Virus record (IMG/VR): IMGVR_UViG_3300043449_001161
Span: 1 to 38,523 of that record
DNA: 38,523 bases
From: a virus
Reading direction: 5' to 3' (one strand)
Shown here piece after piece: positions 1 through 5,966 of the stretch (the stretch's first letter is position 1; each line of letters starts with the position of its first letter). Both the position numbers and the translations under genes were made by a program. Below the pieces are notes generated by a model, which did not search any database, was not told the origin of the DNA, and worked only from the letters and a program-made list of their open reading frames with translations.

Positions 1-127
1 ATCTCAGCCGTGCGGGGACCGTGGCAAGACTCGATGGCCCGGTATAGCTTGTCGGCCTCTTTGCCATTGAGGTCGGTGATCCCGTCGCCCACTTTCAACT
101 CCTGCGCGGCCTCGAGGTACTCGAGGT
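1..127. repeat. terminal direct repeat, left copy
   Basis: These 127 bases are identical to the last 127 bases of the window. A perfect overlap of this size fits a circular molecule assembled with a 127-base k-mer. A true 127-bp terminal repeat of the virion DNA is the alternative. A gene reads in frame through the junction, which supports circularity either way. Confidence 0.95.
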
Positions 128-224
128 TGTGCCGGGTGTCGAGTTGGCGCACGATGCGGTCTTTCAGCGACTTCGGCGCGGTGGGTGCGTCGTCCTGCGT
201 CAGTTCCAGTTCAAACTTCGCCAT
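1..224 (-). CDS. hypothetical 103-residue early protein, N-terminal part (continues at 38396)
   Basis: The gene starts at the ATG at 224, preceded by a GGAG Shine-Dalgarno, and runs off the left edge. Joined to the right end of the window after removing the 127-bp redundancy, it gives about 103 residues. The N-terminus reads MAKFELELTQ and the C-terminus is very basic (RPERKRRVAAK). It overlaps the end of the upstream gene by 14 bases, so it belongs to the early minus-strand operon that contains the TIGR-like module. I recognise no family. The charge pattern could suit a small nucleic-acid-binding protein, but that is only inference. Confidence 0.7.
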   Translation of the reverse strand, partial: MAKFELELTQDDAPTAPKSLKDRIVRQLDTRHNLEYLEAAQELKVGDGITDLNGKEADKLYRAIESCHGPRTAE

Positions 225-477
225 GTGATCTCCTCAGATTCGAGTTGTGAGCCTGCGCCAACCGCGCAAGCTCTGGCATGTGGGCCGCGCGGTACTCCTC
301 GGCCTCGGTTGTATTCCAAGCCGTTGCCAGCCAGTCTTTCGCTGTACGGTCGGCCAAATTGAACAACTCCGTGAACTTCTGGGAGACCTCGGACTCCTTG
401 CCGAAGAGCTTCTGGCAGAAGCCATGCAACTCGTCCAGTTCCCCCAAGAACACGTCGAAAATTTCCTCTTCCGTCAT
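211..477 (-). CDS. hypothetical small protein downstream of tas-like gene
   Basis: This 88-residue acidic protein starts at an ATG that overlaps the stop of the Nop-domain gene by four bases (ATGA), so the two are translationally coupled. It is mostly predicted helical, beginning MTEEEIFDVF and containing FTELFNLADRTAKDWLATAW. No metal-binding or catalytic motif is visible and I recognise no family. Its tight coupling to the tas-like gene makes it a candidate accessory partner of that system, although ordinary phage operon packing would give the same arrangement. The 3' end overlaps the next gene by 14 bases. Confidence 0.65.
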   Translation of the reverse strand: MTEEEIFDVFLGELDELHGFCQKLFGKESEVSQKFTELFNLADRTAKDWLATAWNTTEAEEYRAAHMPELARLAQAHNSNLRRSHGEV

Positions 478-1301
478 GACGGCAGCCGCTCGACGTAAGG
501 GACTTCGATCTTGTGAGCGTGCCCAAGGGCAGCAATCGGGTACGGCTGCGGCGGTGCGTATCCGAATCGGTTCCTGAACAACTGCTCATGATAATGAGAC
601 AGGAACATCTTCACTGCATACCGCTCTGCCCTCTGCTGAATGTGGGCGGGCGGAAGATGACCGGATGAATAGTGCTTGTAGGCTTCGGTGTCCTTGCCGA
701 TTTTGAACTTGGCCAACTTGGCCTCAGCTTGATCGGCCAGCACGCCAGCGGCATTGCGCTCCTGCTCGAATGCCTTGCGCTGCTGGTAAATCTTGCCGTA
801 AAAGTCGCGCTCGTTGTTCGACACCTTCACAAACGACTGGCCGATCTTCCAGCACAGGACTTTCAGCTTGGCATTAAACGGACGCTTCTGGCCCTTCTGC
901 CATGTCGTGCGCGGGTCAAGGCCGGCAAAGCTCCAAATGTGACCGACAGTCGGCGCCTTGTCGATATCTATGTGCGCCATCAGGCCAGCCGCAATGACCG
1001 GGCCAATGCCCACTACTGACTTCGCCCAAACACTCACCGGGTGCTCGTCCGTCCACCAGTTCAAAGCCTTCTTGATCTGGTTCTCCATCGTTTCGTGCTG
1101 GGTGAAAAGCCACTTCAGGACGTCGCACGGCTCCCCCGCTTCGCCAACCGATTTGACCTGGTTGGCAGCGGCGATGCGGTAATCCTGGATGGTGTAGTAG
1201 GCGTCAACCAAAAACCGGGCTTCGTCCCGGCTCATTTGTTTCACGCCCTCTTTGAGGTCTGATGTCAGTCTCTGGACCGCATCAACATTCACTTGAATCA
1301 T
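474..1301 (-). CDS. tasA: Nop-domain protein, TasA-like (IS110 C-terminal-type RNA-guided protein)
   Basis: The protein has 275 residues from the ATG at 1301, which follows the strong Shine-Dalgarno AAAGGGGGA. A GTG at 1331 would add ten residues but lacks such a site and lies at the edge of the array. Residues 15-95 form a long helical, coiled-coil-like stretch. Residues 97-112 (VGIGPVIAAGLMAHID) and 123-130 (WSFAGLDP) match the helix-hairpin-helix and GLxP signature of the C-terminal domain of IS110/IS116/IS902 transposases, the part homologous to the Nop domain of box C/D snoRNPs. The DEDD catalytic domain of IS110 is absent, and I see no HNH or RuvC motif. The C-terminal 60 residues are rich in His and aromatics. 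The gene lies about 25 bp downstream of an array of short interspaced repeats read in the same direction. Gene and array together match TIGR-Tas, and a nuclease-less Tas corresponds to TasA. The expected role is tigRNA-guided DNA binding. A stand-alone transposase remnant is less likely because of the array. The family assignment rests on motif recognition by eye. Confidence 0.82.
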   Translation of the reverse strand: MIQVNVDAVQRLTSDLKEGVKQMSRDEARFLVDAYYTIQDYRIAAANQVKSVGEAGEPCDVLKWLFTQHETMENQIKKALNWWTDEHPVSVWAKSVVGIGPVIAAGLMAHIDIDKAPTVGHIWSFAGLDPRTTWQKGQKRPFNAKLKVLCWKIGQSFVKVSNNERDFYGKIYQQRKAFEQERNAAGVLADQAEAKLAKFKIGKDTEAYKHYSSGHLPPAHIQQRAERYAVKMFLSHYHEQLFRNRFGYAPPQPYPIAALGHAHKIEVPYVERLPS

Positions 1302-1324
1302 ACTTCCCCCTTTTATTGGTTCAA

Positions 1325-1716
1325 CGCTCACTTAGTATGTGATTTCCGAGCAGATGGCTCGCTCATGCACCCTGTGATTTCTTGGAACCTGGCTCGCTCT
1401 TCGTTCGTGTGATTTCGCACTTTTTGGCTCGCTCTTGACTGCTGTGATTTCTCGATCTGTGGCTCGCTCCGCCATACGTGTGATTTCTCGCTCCATGGCT
1501 CGCTCTTTCGACCTGTGATTTCTCTGGGTATGGCTCGCTCTGCCTTAATGTGGTTTCAATCCCCTTGGCTCGCTCTTCGCGTCTGTGATTTCTGGCGCTC
1601 TGGCTCGCTCTCTATATCTGTGATTTCGAGCTATTTGGCTCGCTCTGGGGAACGTGTGATTTCTCGCGCCATGGCTCGCTCTTGGGACCTGTGATTTCTG
1701 CCGCTTTGGCTCGCTC
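1325..1716 (-). repeat. TIGR-like tandem interspaced guide RNA array, 11 dual-spacer units
   Basis: Read on the minus strand, each unit is GAGCGAGCCA, spacer A (8 nt), GAAATCACA, spacer B (8 or 9 nt), giving a period of 35 or 36. On the plus strand, TGGCTCGCTC starts at 1355, 1390, 1425, 1460, 1496, 1531, 1566, 1601, 1636, 1672 and 1707. TGTGATTTC starts at 1338, 1373, 1408, 1443, 1479, 1514, 1549 (variant TGTGGTTTC), 1584, 1619, 1655 and 1690. The array ends with a half repeat, GAGCG, at 1329-1325. The A/B spacer pairs in minus-strand order are AAGCGGCA/GGTCCCAA, TGGCGCGA/CGTTCCCCA, AATAGCTC/GATATAGA, GAGCGCCA/GACGCGAA, AGGGGATT/TTAAGGCA, TACCCAGA/GGTCGAAA, TGGAGCGA/CGTATGGCG, CAGATCGA/GCAGTCAA, AAAAGTGC/CGAACGAA, GGTTCCAA/GGGTGCAT and TCTGCTCG/TACTAAGT. 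Two different repeats alternating with two short spacers in a unit of about 36 nt is the TIGR layout, not that of CRISPR. Minus-strand transcription is assumed from the flanking operon. Confidence 0.9.
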
Positions 1717-1765
1717 GGTGGTATTGACCCGCCACCACCCGCCGGTCAGGTGATGGCGGTCTGAC
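1717..1765 (-). other. 49-bp leader between upstream gene and TIGR-like array
   Basis: On the minus strand this short gap carries GGTGGT and ACCACC 11 bases apart, ending directly against the first GAGCGAGCCA. It could form a small hairpin at the 5' edge of the array transcript. I see no convincing promoter in it, so the array is probably transcribed from the early promoter near 3.1-3.2 kb. Confidence 0.4.
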
Positions 1766-2065
1766 TTACTGCTGCAACAGATCCTGCACGCGGGCGCGGA
1801 AGTCACTCAGATGCTCTTCGCGCAGGTCATTGAAATGCTCGACTCCGAATTCAGCGAACACCTCCCGGGCCACCTGAGGCGTGACTTTGTCGCAGTACTC
1901 GAGGTACAGAGCCGCCACCTGGGTGCGGAACGGCACTTCGTCCTCCACCTCCTTGGTGCTGATGCTCTTAGCCACGATCTGGAAGAACGGGATGATGTTC
2001 TGCAGGTTCTCCGCCGAAGCACTTACCGCCAAACCCGGCGCCTCAAATGTGAAAGCGAATTTCAT
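1766..2065 (-). CDS. hypothetical protein upstream of the TIGR-like array
   Basis: This 99-residue acidic protein starts at an ATG behind a good Shine-Dalgarno (TTAGGAGAATTC). It begins MKFAFTFEAPGLAVSASAEN, with a short beta-like N-terminus and a helical C-terminal half. No cysteine cluster or catalytic motif is visible and I do not recognise the family. It is the last gene before the array, with 49 bp between its stop and the first repeat. Its position in the early operon next to recombination genes gives no firm clue to function. Confidence 0.75.
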   Translation of the reverse strand: MKFAFTFEAPGLAVSASAENLQNIIPFFQIVAKSISTKEVEDEVPFRTQVAALYLEYCDKVTPQVAREVFAEFGVEHFNDLREEHLSDFRARVQDLLQQ

Positions 2066-2093
2066 GAATTCTCCTAAGTGATTGGTGCTGGGG

Positions 2094-2393
2094 CTAACGA
2101 ATCACGCCCCGCGAACGTAGAATGTCATCTCGCCGCATCGTCGTCCCACCGGCCTTCGCGCGCAGCCAGTTCTCGACCGCTTCCTCGACCATGTCAATGT
2201 CGACAGAGCAGCCGGTCCAGCGGCGCAGCCGTAGGTTGTGCAGATACTCCCGCAGCACCGTGTCGATGCCGGCGCGCTTCTTCCCGGCGATGATCCGGCA
2301 CGCCAGGATTCGCTCCTGGCTCATGTTGACCAGCCCCGCGGCGATCCCGCCTCCAAACAGGAAGTCGAGTTCGTTCTGTGTCGTCCAAGCCAC
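2094..2393 (-). CDS. hypothetical early protein
   Basis: This 99-residue protein starts at a GTG that shares a base with the TAG stop of the RuvC-like gene, so it is tightly coupled to it. The sequence is basic and mixed alpha/beta, with LREYLHNLRLRRWTGCSVDIDMVEEAVENWL in the middle (residues about 46-77). No known domain is evident. It may assist the resolvase, but adjacency is the only support for that. Confidence 0.65.
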   Translation of the reverse strand: MAWTTQNELDFLFGGGIAAGLVNMSQERILACRIIAGKKRAGIDTVLREYLHNLRLRRWTGCSVDIDMVEEAVENWLRAKAGGTTMRRDDILRSRGVIR

Positions 2394-2887
2394 TACTTGT
2401 CCTCCCCACGCCCGTATAGGGCAATCAGAGCCGCATCGGCGCGGCCGTCGTCTTTCACCCGCCGGAAGTACTGCTCCGCCTGCGGCAGCAGTTCACTCGC
2501 CCGCAGGCGGCTTCCCTCTTTGCCGGGGCGTACCGCCAGAGTGCGCCTCCAGACCGCAGGGACGGCCCAGGTGAGGCGATAATCGAGCGCCAGCACTATC
2601 CCCTCAATCAGCCCGGCGGCGCGCCCAAAGGTGAACATGCTGCTCACCCCCTGGCCTGGCATTGCCCCGACCCGCTCAACGCATGCCATCGCATTCGGGG
2701 CGCGGAGCATGTCGAGTAACCCGACCAGGCCCGCCGCGTGAACCTCGCGCACGACCCGCTTGCCGCGTTGCACCTCGACCACCGGCATGTCGTAGACCAT
2801 CACCGAATCCGTGTCCTGGCCCTCGGCCCGGTCAACCACGACGATGGCCCCGCCGGCGCCGGGGTCGATGCCGAGATAGCGGCTCAC
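2393..2887 (-). CDS. RuvC-like Holliday junction resolvase
   Basis: The 164-residue protein starts at a GTG overlapping the stop of the upstream gene (GTGA). The N-terminus YLGIDPGAGGAIVVVD is the RNase H-fold first strand with the catalytic Asp of RuvC-type enzymes. MACVERVG around residues 77-84 supplies the second acidic residue. DGRADAALIALYG near the C-terminus gives the last acidic pair in its usual helix. The length is normal for phage RuvC proteins (150-180). Such enzymes cut four-way or branched DNA, resolving recombination intermediates before packaging, and would act with the phage's RecT and PD-(D/E)XK-like nuclease. Nothing is missing from the active site as far as can be judged by eye. 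Confidence 0.85.
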   Translation of the reverse strand: MSRYLGIDPGAGGAIVVVDRAEGQDTDSVMVYDMPVVEVQRGKRVVREVHAAGLVGLLDMLRAPNAMACVERVGAMPGQGVSSMFTFGRAAGLIEGIVLALDYRLTWAVPAVWRRTLAVRPGKEGSRLRASELLPQAEQYFRRVKDDGRADAALIALYGRGEDK

Positions 2888-3069
2888 CGGCCCTCCGTCA
2901 GCAACAGGCCCAGCGTCAACAGGACGCTGACGCCAGTCAGGATGTACGACGTATAGCGCCAGTGCTTCACATGCACGTCGCAATCAGCCCTGTAGTCGGC
3001 GATCTCCTGATCCGCGAAATACCGCCGCTGCTCTTCTGCCCACTCGATGTCGATCAAGTCTCGTTCCAT
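2884..3069 (-). CDS. small single-pass membrane protein, first gene of early operon
   Basis: This 61-residue protein has an acidic, helical N-terminal half (ERDLIDIEWAEEQRRYFADQ) and a hydrophobic C-terminal segment, SYILTGVSVLLTLGLLL, that should cross the membrane. Its ATG follows a strong GGAGGGGG site. It is the first minus-strand gene after the divergent control region, so it should be among the earliest transcribed, and it overlaps the RuvC-like gene by four bases. No family is recognised. Small membrane proteins at the head of early operons sometimes act in superinfection exclusion, but there is no direct evidence for that here. Confidence 0.7.
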   Translation of the reverse strand: MERDLIDIEWAEEQRRYFADQEIADYRADCDVHVKHWRYTSYILTGVSVLLTLGLLLTEGR

Positions 3070-3116
3070 GCCCCCTCCGGCTTCATTAATTTACATTCGC
3101 AATGCGTCATTACTCG

Positions 3117-3144
3117 TTGACGCCAAGGTGAATTGGCATAAACT
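3117..3144 (+). promoter_or_regulatory. candidate promoter for the RHH-like gene
   Basis: TTGACG at 3117-3122 and TAAACT at 3139-3144 are separated by 16 bases, reading toward the plus-strand gene at 3262. The match is five of six at -35 and four of six at -10. The operator pair at 3174-3196 lies just downstream in the leader. Confidence 0.4.
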
Positions 3145-3173
3145 GGTCATGTCGCTGTTAGAAAAATGCTTCG

Positions 3174-3196
3174 TGACGTCAAGCGTCATGACGTCA
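3174..3196. promoter_or_regulatory. paired TGACGTCA operator in the early control region
   Basis: Two perfect 8-bp palindromes, TGACGTCA, at 3174-3181 and 3189-3196 are spaced 15 bp centre to centre. A minus-strand TTGACG (3177-3182), a possible -35 for the early operon, overlaps the first copy. A matching pair occurs at 3772-3795. Repetition of a palindromic 8-mer at about one and a half helical turns is typical of repressor sites. Confidence 0.65.
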
Positions 3197-3261
3197 TCAC
3201 CAACGACGCCAATCTATCACGACCATTGGTCTGTTTCTTGAAAATTGAGGAGATTTAATAT

Positions 3262-3459
3262 ATGAAGGCGATTACCGTGCGCTTGCCGCTCAATGTTTGG
3301 AAAGCTTGTGTCCACCGGTTCGTGGACGAGGGGAGCGGGTGGCAGGAGAAGTTGGAGCCCCTTTTGACCCGCTACGCAAACGGGGAGGATGTATTCGCTT
3401 TGCTTGAACAGGGTGGGGGCACCCCCAAAACAGAAAAACCGCGCTCAAAGGCGCGGTAG
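3262..3459 (+). CDS. ribbon-helix-helix-like small DNA-binding protein, putative regulator
   Basis: This 65-residue plus-strand protein starts at an ATG behind GAGGAGATTTAAT. Residues 2-9 (KAITVRLP) look like the DNA-contacting beta strand of a ribbon-helix-helix protein. They are followed by two helices (LNVWKACVHRFVDEG and WQEKLEPLLTRYANGE), an Arc/MetJ-like layout, with a basic tail (PKTEKPRSKAR). RHH repressors bind short tandem palindromes as dimers of dimers, and two pairs of TGACGTCA-like sites flank this gene. I infer that it autoregulates and controls the divergent early operon. No other repressor is recognisable in the genome. The fold call is by eye and not certain. Confidence 0.6.
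   Translation: MKAITVRLPLNVWKACVHRFVDEGSGWQEKLEPLLTRYANGEDVFALLEQGGGTPKTEKPRSKAR
3424..3457 (-). terminator. rho-independent terminator of the minus-strand gene at 3575-3757
   Basis: Read on the minus strand, ACCGCGC, a six-base loop and GCGCGGT form a perfect 7-bp stem (3457-3438). It is followed directly by TTTTTCTGTTTT. It lies about 115 bp past the stop at 3575 and within the 3' end of the convergent RHH-like gene. Confidence 0.8.
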
Positions 3460-3574
3460 TGGTGACGCGGGAAAGCCCTCGCAGGGGCGGGTTCCAGAGC
3501 ATCACTCTCCCCGAATGATGAGTCTCCTCCAGTGTCCCGCCCTGCCAGGGCTCTCCTGCCGGGGGCCGGCGTGG
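3460..3574. other. non-coding stretch between convergent genes
   Basis: I see no convincing gene here. It contains short GC-rich inverted repeats such as GCCCTGCCAGGGC around 3538-3551. It separates the 3' end of the RHH-like gene from the 3' end of the small minus-strand gene. Confidence 0.4.
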
Positions 3575-3757
3575 TTACGCCGCCAGTCCCTCCGCTCTCC
3601 GCTGCTCATCAACGGCGCGATCGTGCGCTTCCCAACCAACGGCACGAATGCGGGCCCAGGTCTCGATGGACCGGTAAATCTTCGCCCTCCCGATCGTGTG
3701 AATCTTCCACCAGCCAATGGCGCCAGCCATTAGCGAAACTGATATTGCGATGTCCAT
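3575..3757 (-). CDS. small membrane-associated protein
   Basis: This 60-residue protein starts at the ATG at 3757 after CAGGAGAGCAC, a strong Shine-Dalgarno; upstream in-frame starts lack one. Residues 4-17 (AISVSLMAGAIGWW) form a short hydrophobic segment, and the rest is basic and helical (IGRAKIYRSIETWARIRAVG). Two TGACGTC-type operator sites lie 15-38 bp upstream of its start, so it is probably controlled by the same regulator as the early region. It is followed by a clear terminator, so it is its own short transcription unit. Similar N-terminal layouts occur in the small protein at 36480-36671 (both begin MDIAI), which may mean a distant paralogue. Confidence 0.65.
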   Translation of the reverse strand: MDIAISVSLMAGAIGWWKIHTIGRAKIYRSIETWARIRAVGWEAHDRAVDEQRRAEGLAA

Positions 3758-3771
3758 GTGCTCTCCTGTAT

Positions 3772-3795
3772 TGACGTCTGGACGCCCTGACGTCA
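3772..3795. promoter_or_regulatory. second TGACGTC operator pair
   Basis: TGACGTCT at 3772-3779 and TGACGTCA at 3788-3795 are spaced 16 bp. They repeat the arrangement at 3174-3196 and lie just upstream of the minus-strand gene at 3757. A common regulator, perhaps the RHH-like protein, is inferred. Confidence 0.6.
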
Positions 3796-3892
3796 TGCTG
3801 GAGCCAGTGTCGCATGGCGACCGATACGGCGCAACCCACGCGCCACTTCTATCTCCGGCTGCGGGATAATAGGGGCACAAGAGGAGAAAACT

Positions 3893-4135
3893 ATGCCGTT
3901 CACCCCAAAAGAAGTCCTTGAGGGCCTAGAGGCCCTCAAGTCATTAGGTAAGCCTACTGTTCGGGCATACTGCCCGCCGGAGCTTGATCCTCGTTTTGCG
4001 GAATTCCGAGAAGACCCATCGTCGGAACCGACCAGTACAACCCCTTCCGCCAATCGTACGGCCGGCGAGCACCGGTGCCAAAGAAACCCGCGCCGGAGTG
4101 AACGTTCCGAGCGTCGACCAGCTCCCCCGCGCTGA
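3893..4135 (+). CDS. possible small plus-strand gene overlapping the late operon end
   Basis: This 80-residue reading frame starts at an ATG with a good Shine-Dalgarno (AGAGGAGAAAACT) and a GATAAT -10-like box at 3865-3870. The first 40 residues (MPFTPKEVLEGLEALKSLGK onward) look protein-like. The C-terminal half is Ser/Pro/Arg-rich and lies antisense to the end of the 670-residue gene, which suggests it may be a shadow. The initiation signals argue for a real gene, the 180-bp convergent overlap argues against it. Confidence 0.35.
   Translation: MPFTPKEVLEGLEALKSLGKPTVRAYCPPELDPRFAEFREDPSSEPTSTTPSANRTAGEHRCQRNPRRSERSERRPAPPR
3917..3940 (-). terminator. hairpin terminator at the end of the late operon
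   Basis: A perfect 10-bp stem, CTTGAGGGCC and GGCCCTCAAG, encloses a four-base loop. It lies 14 bp beyond the stop of the 670-residue gene. On the minus strand it is followed by GACTTCTTTT, a moderate U tract, consistent with a rho-independent terminator. The same bases also encode residues of the doubtful plus-strand frame at 3893. Confidence 0.6.
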
Positions 4136-5966
4136 GGGCCGGGAGTTTATGGAGCCCCGGGGCCATAACTTCGTGCGGCTCCAAACTCTTTCGGATGCGG
4201 TCCCAGATCCGCCACTGCTCACCAAAGACGCTCAGGTTCTGCTGCTCCGCAGAGGCGCGGTTAGTGTCGAGCATTTTCTGGTAGAGGTCACCGATGCTGC
4301 TGTATTTGCCCGATGCCCGGAAGGGTAGATCCTTGAGGTGGGCCGGCGTGTTCGGGTTAGCAACAACGGTCTTGTTTGCCCCTTTGCCCTCCACCACGTC
4401 CCACTGCCCGCCGGTCTTGCGCGTGGAGAAAGTGACGACCTGATCAGCTACGAACTCCTCCCCTTTTTTCGTGAGGAGGAGATCCTCAAAAGTATTCACC
4501 TTTGGCCGTTTGGATCCCTTCTTCTGGGGCTTGTTGTAGAGCGAGAGGACGTTATCTTTGAACTCCGGCCCCAGGACCGGGTCCGCCAGCACTTCCGGTA
4601 GGAACTTTCGCGCCATGTGTCGATCCATCGCAGAGATGTCCGCTTTGCCTGGGTTCTGCCATACTCCCCCGAAACTTCCGGTTTTAGCAGATAGGCCGCG
4701 CATGCTGTTGAAAAGCCGCTCCGTGAACTCCTTCCAAGTGTAGTCGTCAGTCTTCTTGAGAAAGTCTGGGTTCGTCTGCATCTTGGCGGCTAGTTCACTG
4801 ACGTTGGTGAGATCGGCGGAGGAACGGACGCCCATGCCCCCGGTGTACGCGGCACCGATACCGTAGTCGCGCCCCATCTGGGCGTCTACCTCTTTCCGCT
4901 GGGCTTTCGTGAAATTCTTACCCTTTGTGTAGGAGGCTAGACGCTCGATGTCTTCCGGCGTCCGGGCACGCATCCGGGCCGTCATAAACAGGTTCTGCCC
5001 TAACGGTGTGTTGGGTGACTGCATCCCAAACATCGTTCGGTTCAGCAGCTCGTAGTGGTCCATGTTTTGAGGCGTCGTCGCGTCAAGGAGACGGCGCTGG
5101 ATCCGCGCCTGGAAAGCATCGCTCATGTTGCGCGGGTTGTACGCTTGTGCCTTCAGCTGGTGAAGGTCGGTGTAGGAAAACGGAGTCTTTAGCCCGCCGG
5201 GGATCATGTATTTTCTCCCGGTTCCCGGATCCTCCACTTCCATCATCGGGGACGGGCGCATGTTCACCCCATACTTCTCCCCGATAGCAGTGAGCTCGTC
5301 GTCGGTCATCTGGGAGATAGGCTTGTCGAAGGGCATAGGCTCTTCGCGGAGCTTTCCTCTTCCTTCCGCCGCCTCGACCAGTTTCTGGTCGACATTCCTC
5401 CGGTTTACGACGCCGGAGGTGGTCTTCCCCTTGCCTTTCTTTGCACTCTTGAGCCCTTTCACTACGTCAGGCTCTAGGACCGCGCCCGTGCGCTTGATCG
5501 CATCCGACACGATGGCCGCCTGCCCCATGGGTGCTCTTCGAGCAACGGCCGTCGCCTCCTTCGCCGCGGCTCTCCCTAACTGCCGCAACTTGGATCCACT
5601 GGCCAGCAGGCCTCCGGCTGCCGCAAGGTACGGCACAGAAACACCAGTCGCGTCAGCTGTATTGGCGGCCAGGCTGAAGGGATCGAGCTCAAGGGCTCCG
5701 AGCACTTCTCCTGCTGCATACTGGCCGACGCCAGCTGCCAAATCCTTCGGCATCGACATCAAACCGTAGTCTGGCAGTAGGGCCTGCTCCTGCGCTTTGG
5801 AGCCAAGCCATTGCGCTCGCCTGTCCCGTGCGTACCCTGCCGGGTCCATCCTGCGCTGTAGGCCGCGGAAGGCCGTCTCCCCCCAGGTGCCGTCATCCCA
5901 ATGCACCTTGTCGTTGATCAGTTGCCGCTTGTTCACCGGAGCTTTGAACGTCCGCTTATCAGCCAT
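3954..5966 (-). CDS. large hypothetical late protein (670 residues), possible virion protein
   Basis: The ATG at 5966 overlaps the holin stop by eight bases, after GGTGAGGTG. The protein opens with a basic region (MADKRTFKAPVNKRQLINDK). An Ala/Gly-rich amphipathic segment follows around residues 75-150 (DLAAGVGQYAAGEVLGALEL and VPYLAAAGGLLASGSKLRQL), like the membrane-interacting stretches of ejection proteins. The middle and C-terminal parts are mixed and unfamiliar. It is the last late gene and lies outside the main structural block, beyond the lysis genes. It may be an internal virion protein, but I cannot name a family. Confidence 0.7.
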   Translation of the reverse strand: MADKRTFKAPVNKRQLINDKVHWDDGTWGETAFRGLQRRMDPAGYARDRRAQWLGSKAQEQALLPDYGLMSMPKDLAAGVGQYAAGEVLGALELDPFSLAANTADATGVSVPYLAAAGGLLASGSKLRQLGRAAAKEATAVARRAPMGQAAIVSDAIKRTGAVLEPDVVKGLKSAKKGKGKTTSGVVNRRNVDQKLVEAAEGRGKLREEPMPFDKPISQMTDDELTAIGEKYGVNMRPSPMMEVEDPGTGRKYMIPGGLKTPFSYTDLHQLKAQAYNPRNMSDAFQARIQRRLLDATTPQNMDHYELLNRTMFGMQSPNTPLGQNLFMTARMRARTPEDIERLASYTKGKNFTKAQRKEVDAQMGRDYGIGAAYTGGMGVRSSADLTNVSELAAKMQTNPDFLKKTDDYTWKEFTERLFNSMRGLSAKTGSFGGVWQNPGKADISAMDRHMARKFLPEVLADPVLGPEFKDNVLSLYNKPQKKGSKRPKVNTFEDLLLTKKGEEFVADQVVTFSTRKTGGQWDVVEGKGANKTVVANPNTPAHLKDLPFRASGKYSSIGDLYQKMLDTNRASAEQQNLSVFGEQWRIWDRIRKSLEPHEVMAPGLHKLPALSAGELVDARNVHSGAGFFGTGARRPYDWRKGLYWSVPTMGLLGIPQNEDQAPAGSMPEQ

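Noticed and set aside
474-1301. IS110-family transposase / insertion sequence
   Set aside because: Only the C-terminal-type domain is present. There is no DEDD RuvC-like catalytic domain, no Ser-containing catalytic end and no element boundary; the gene sits inside a coupled operon.
1325-1716. CRISPR array
   Set aside because: The repeats are 9-10 nt, of two alternating kinds, and the spacers are 8-9 nt. No Cas gene is near. The layout fits TIGR, not CRISPR.
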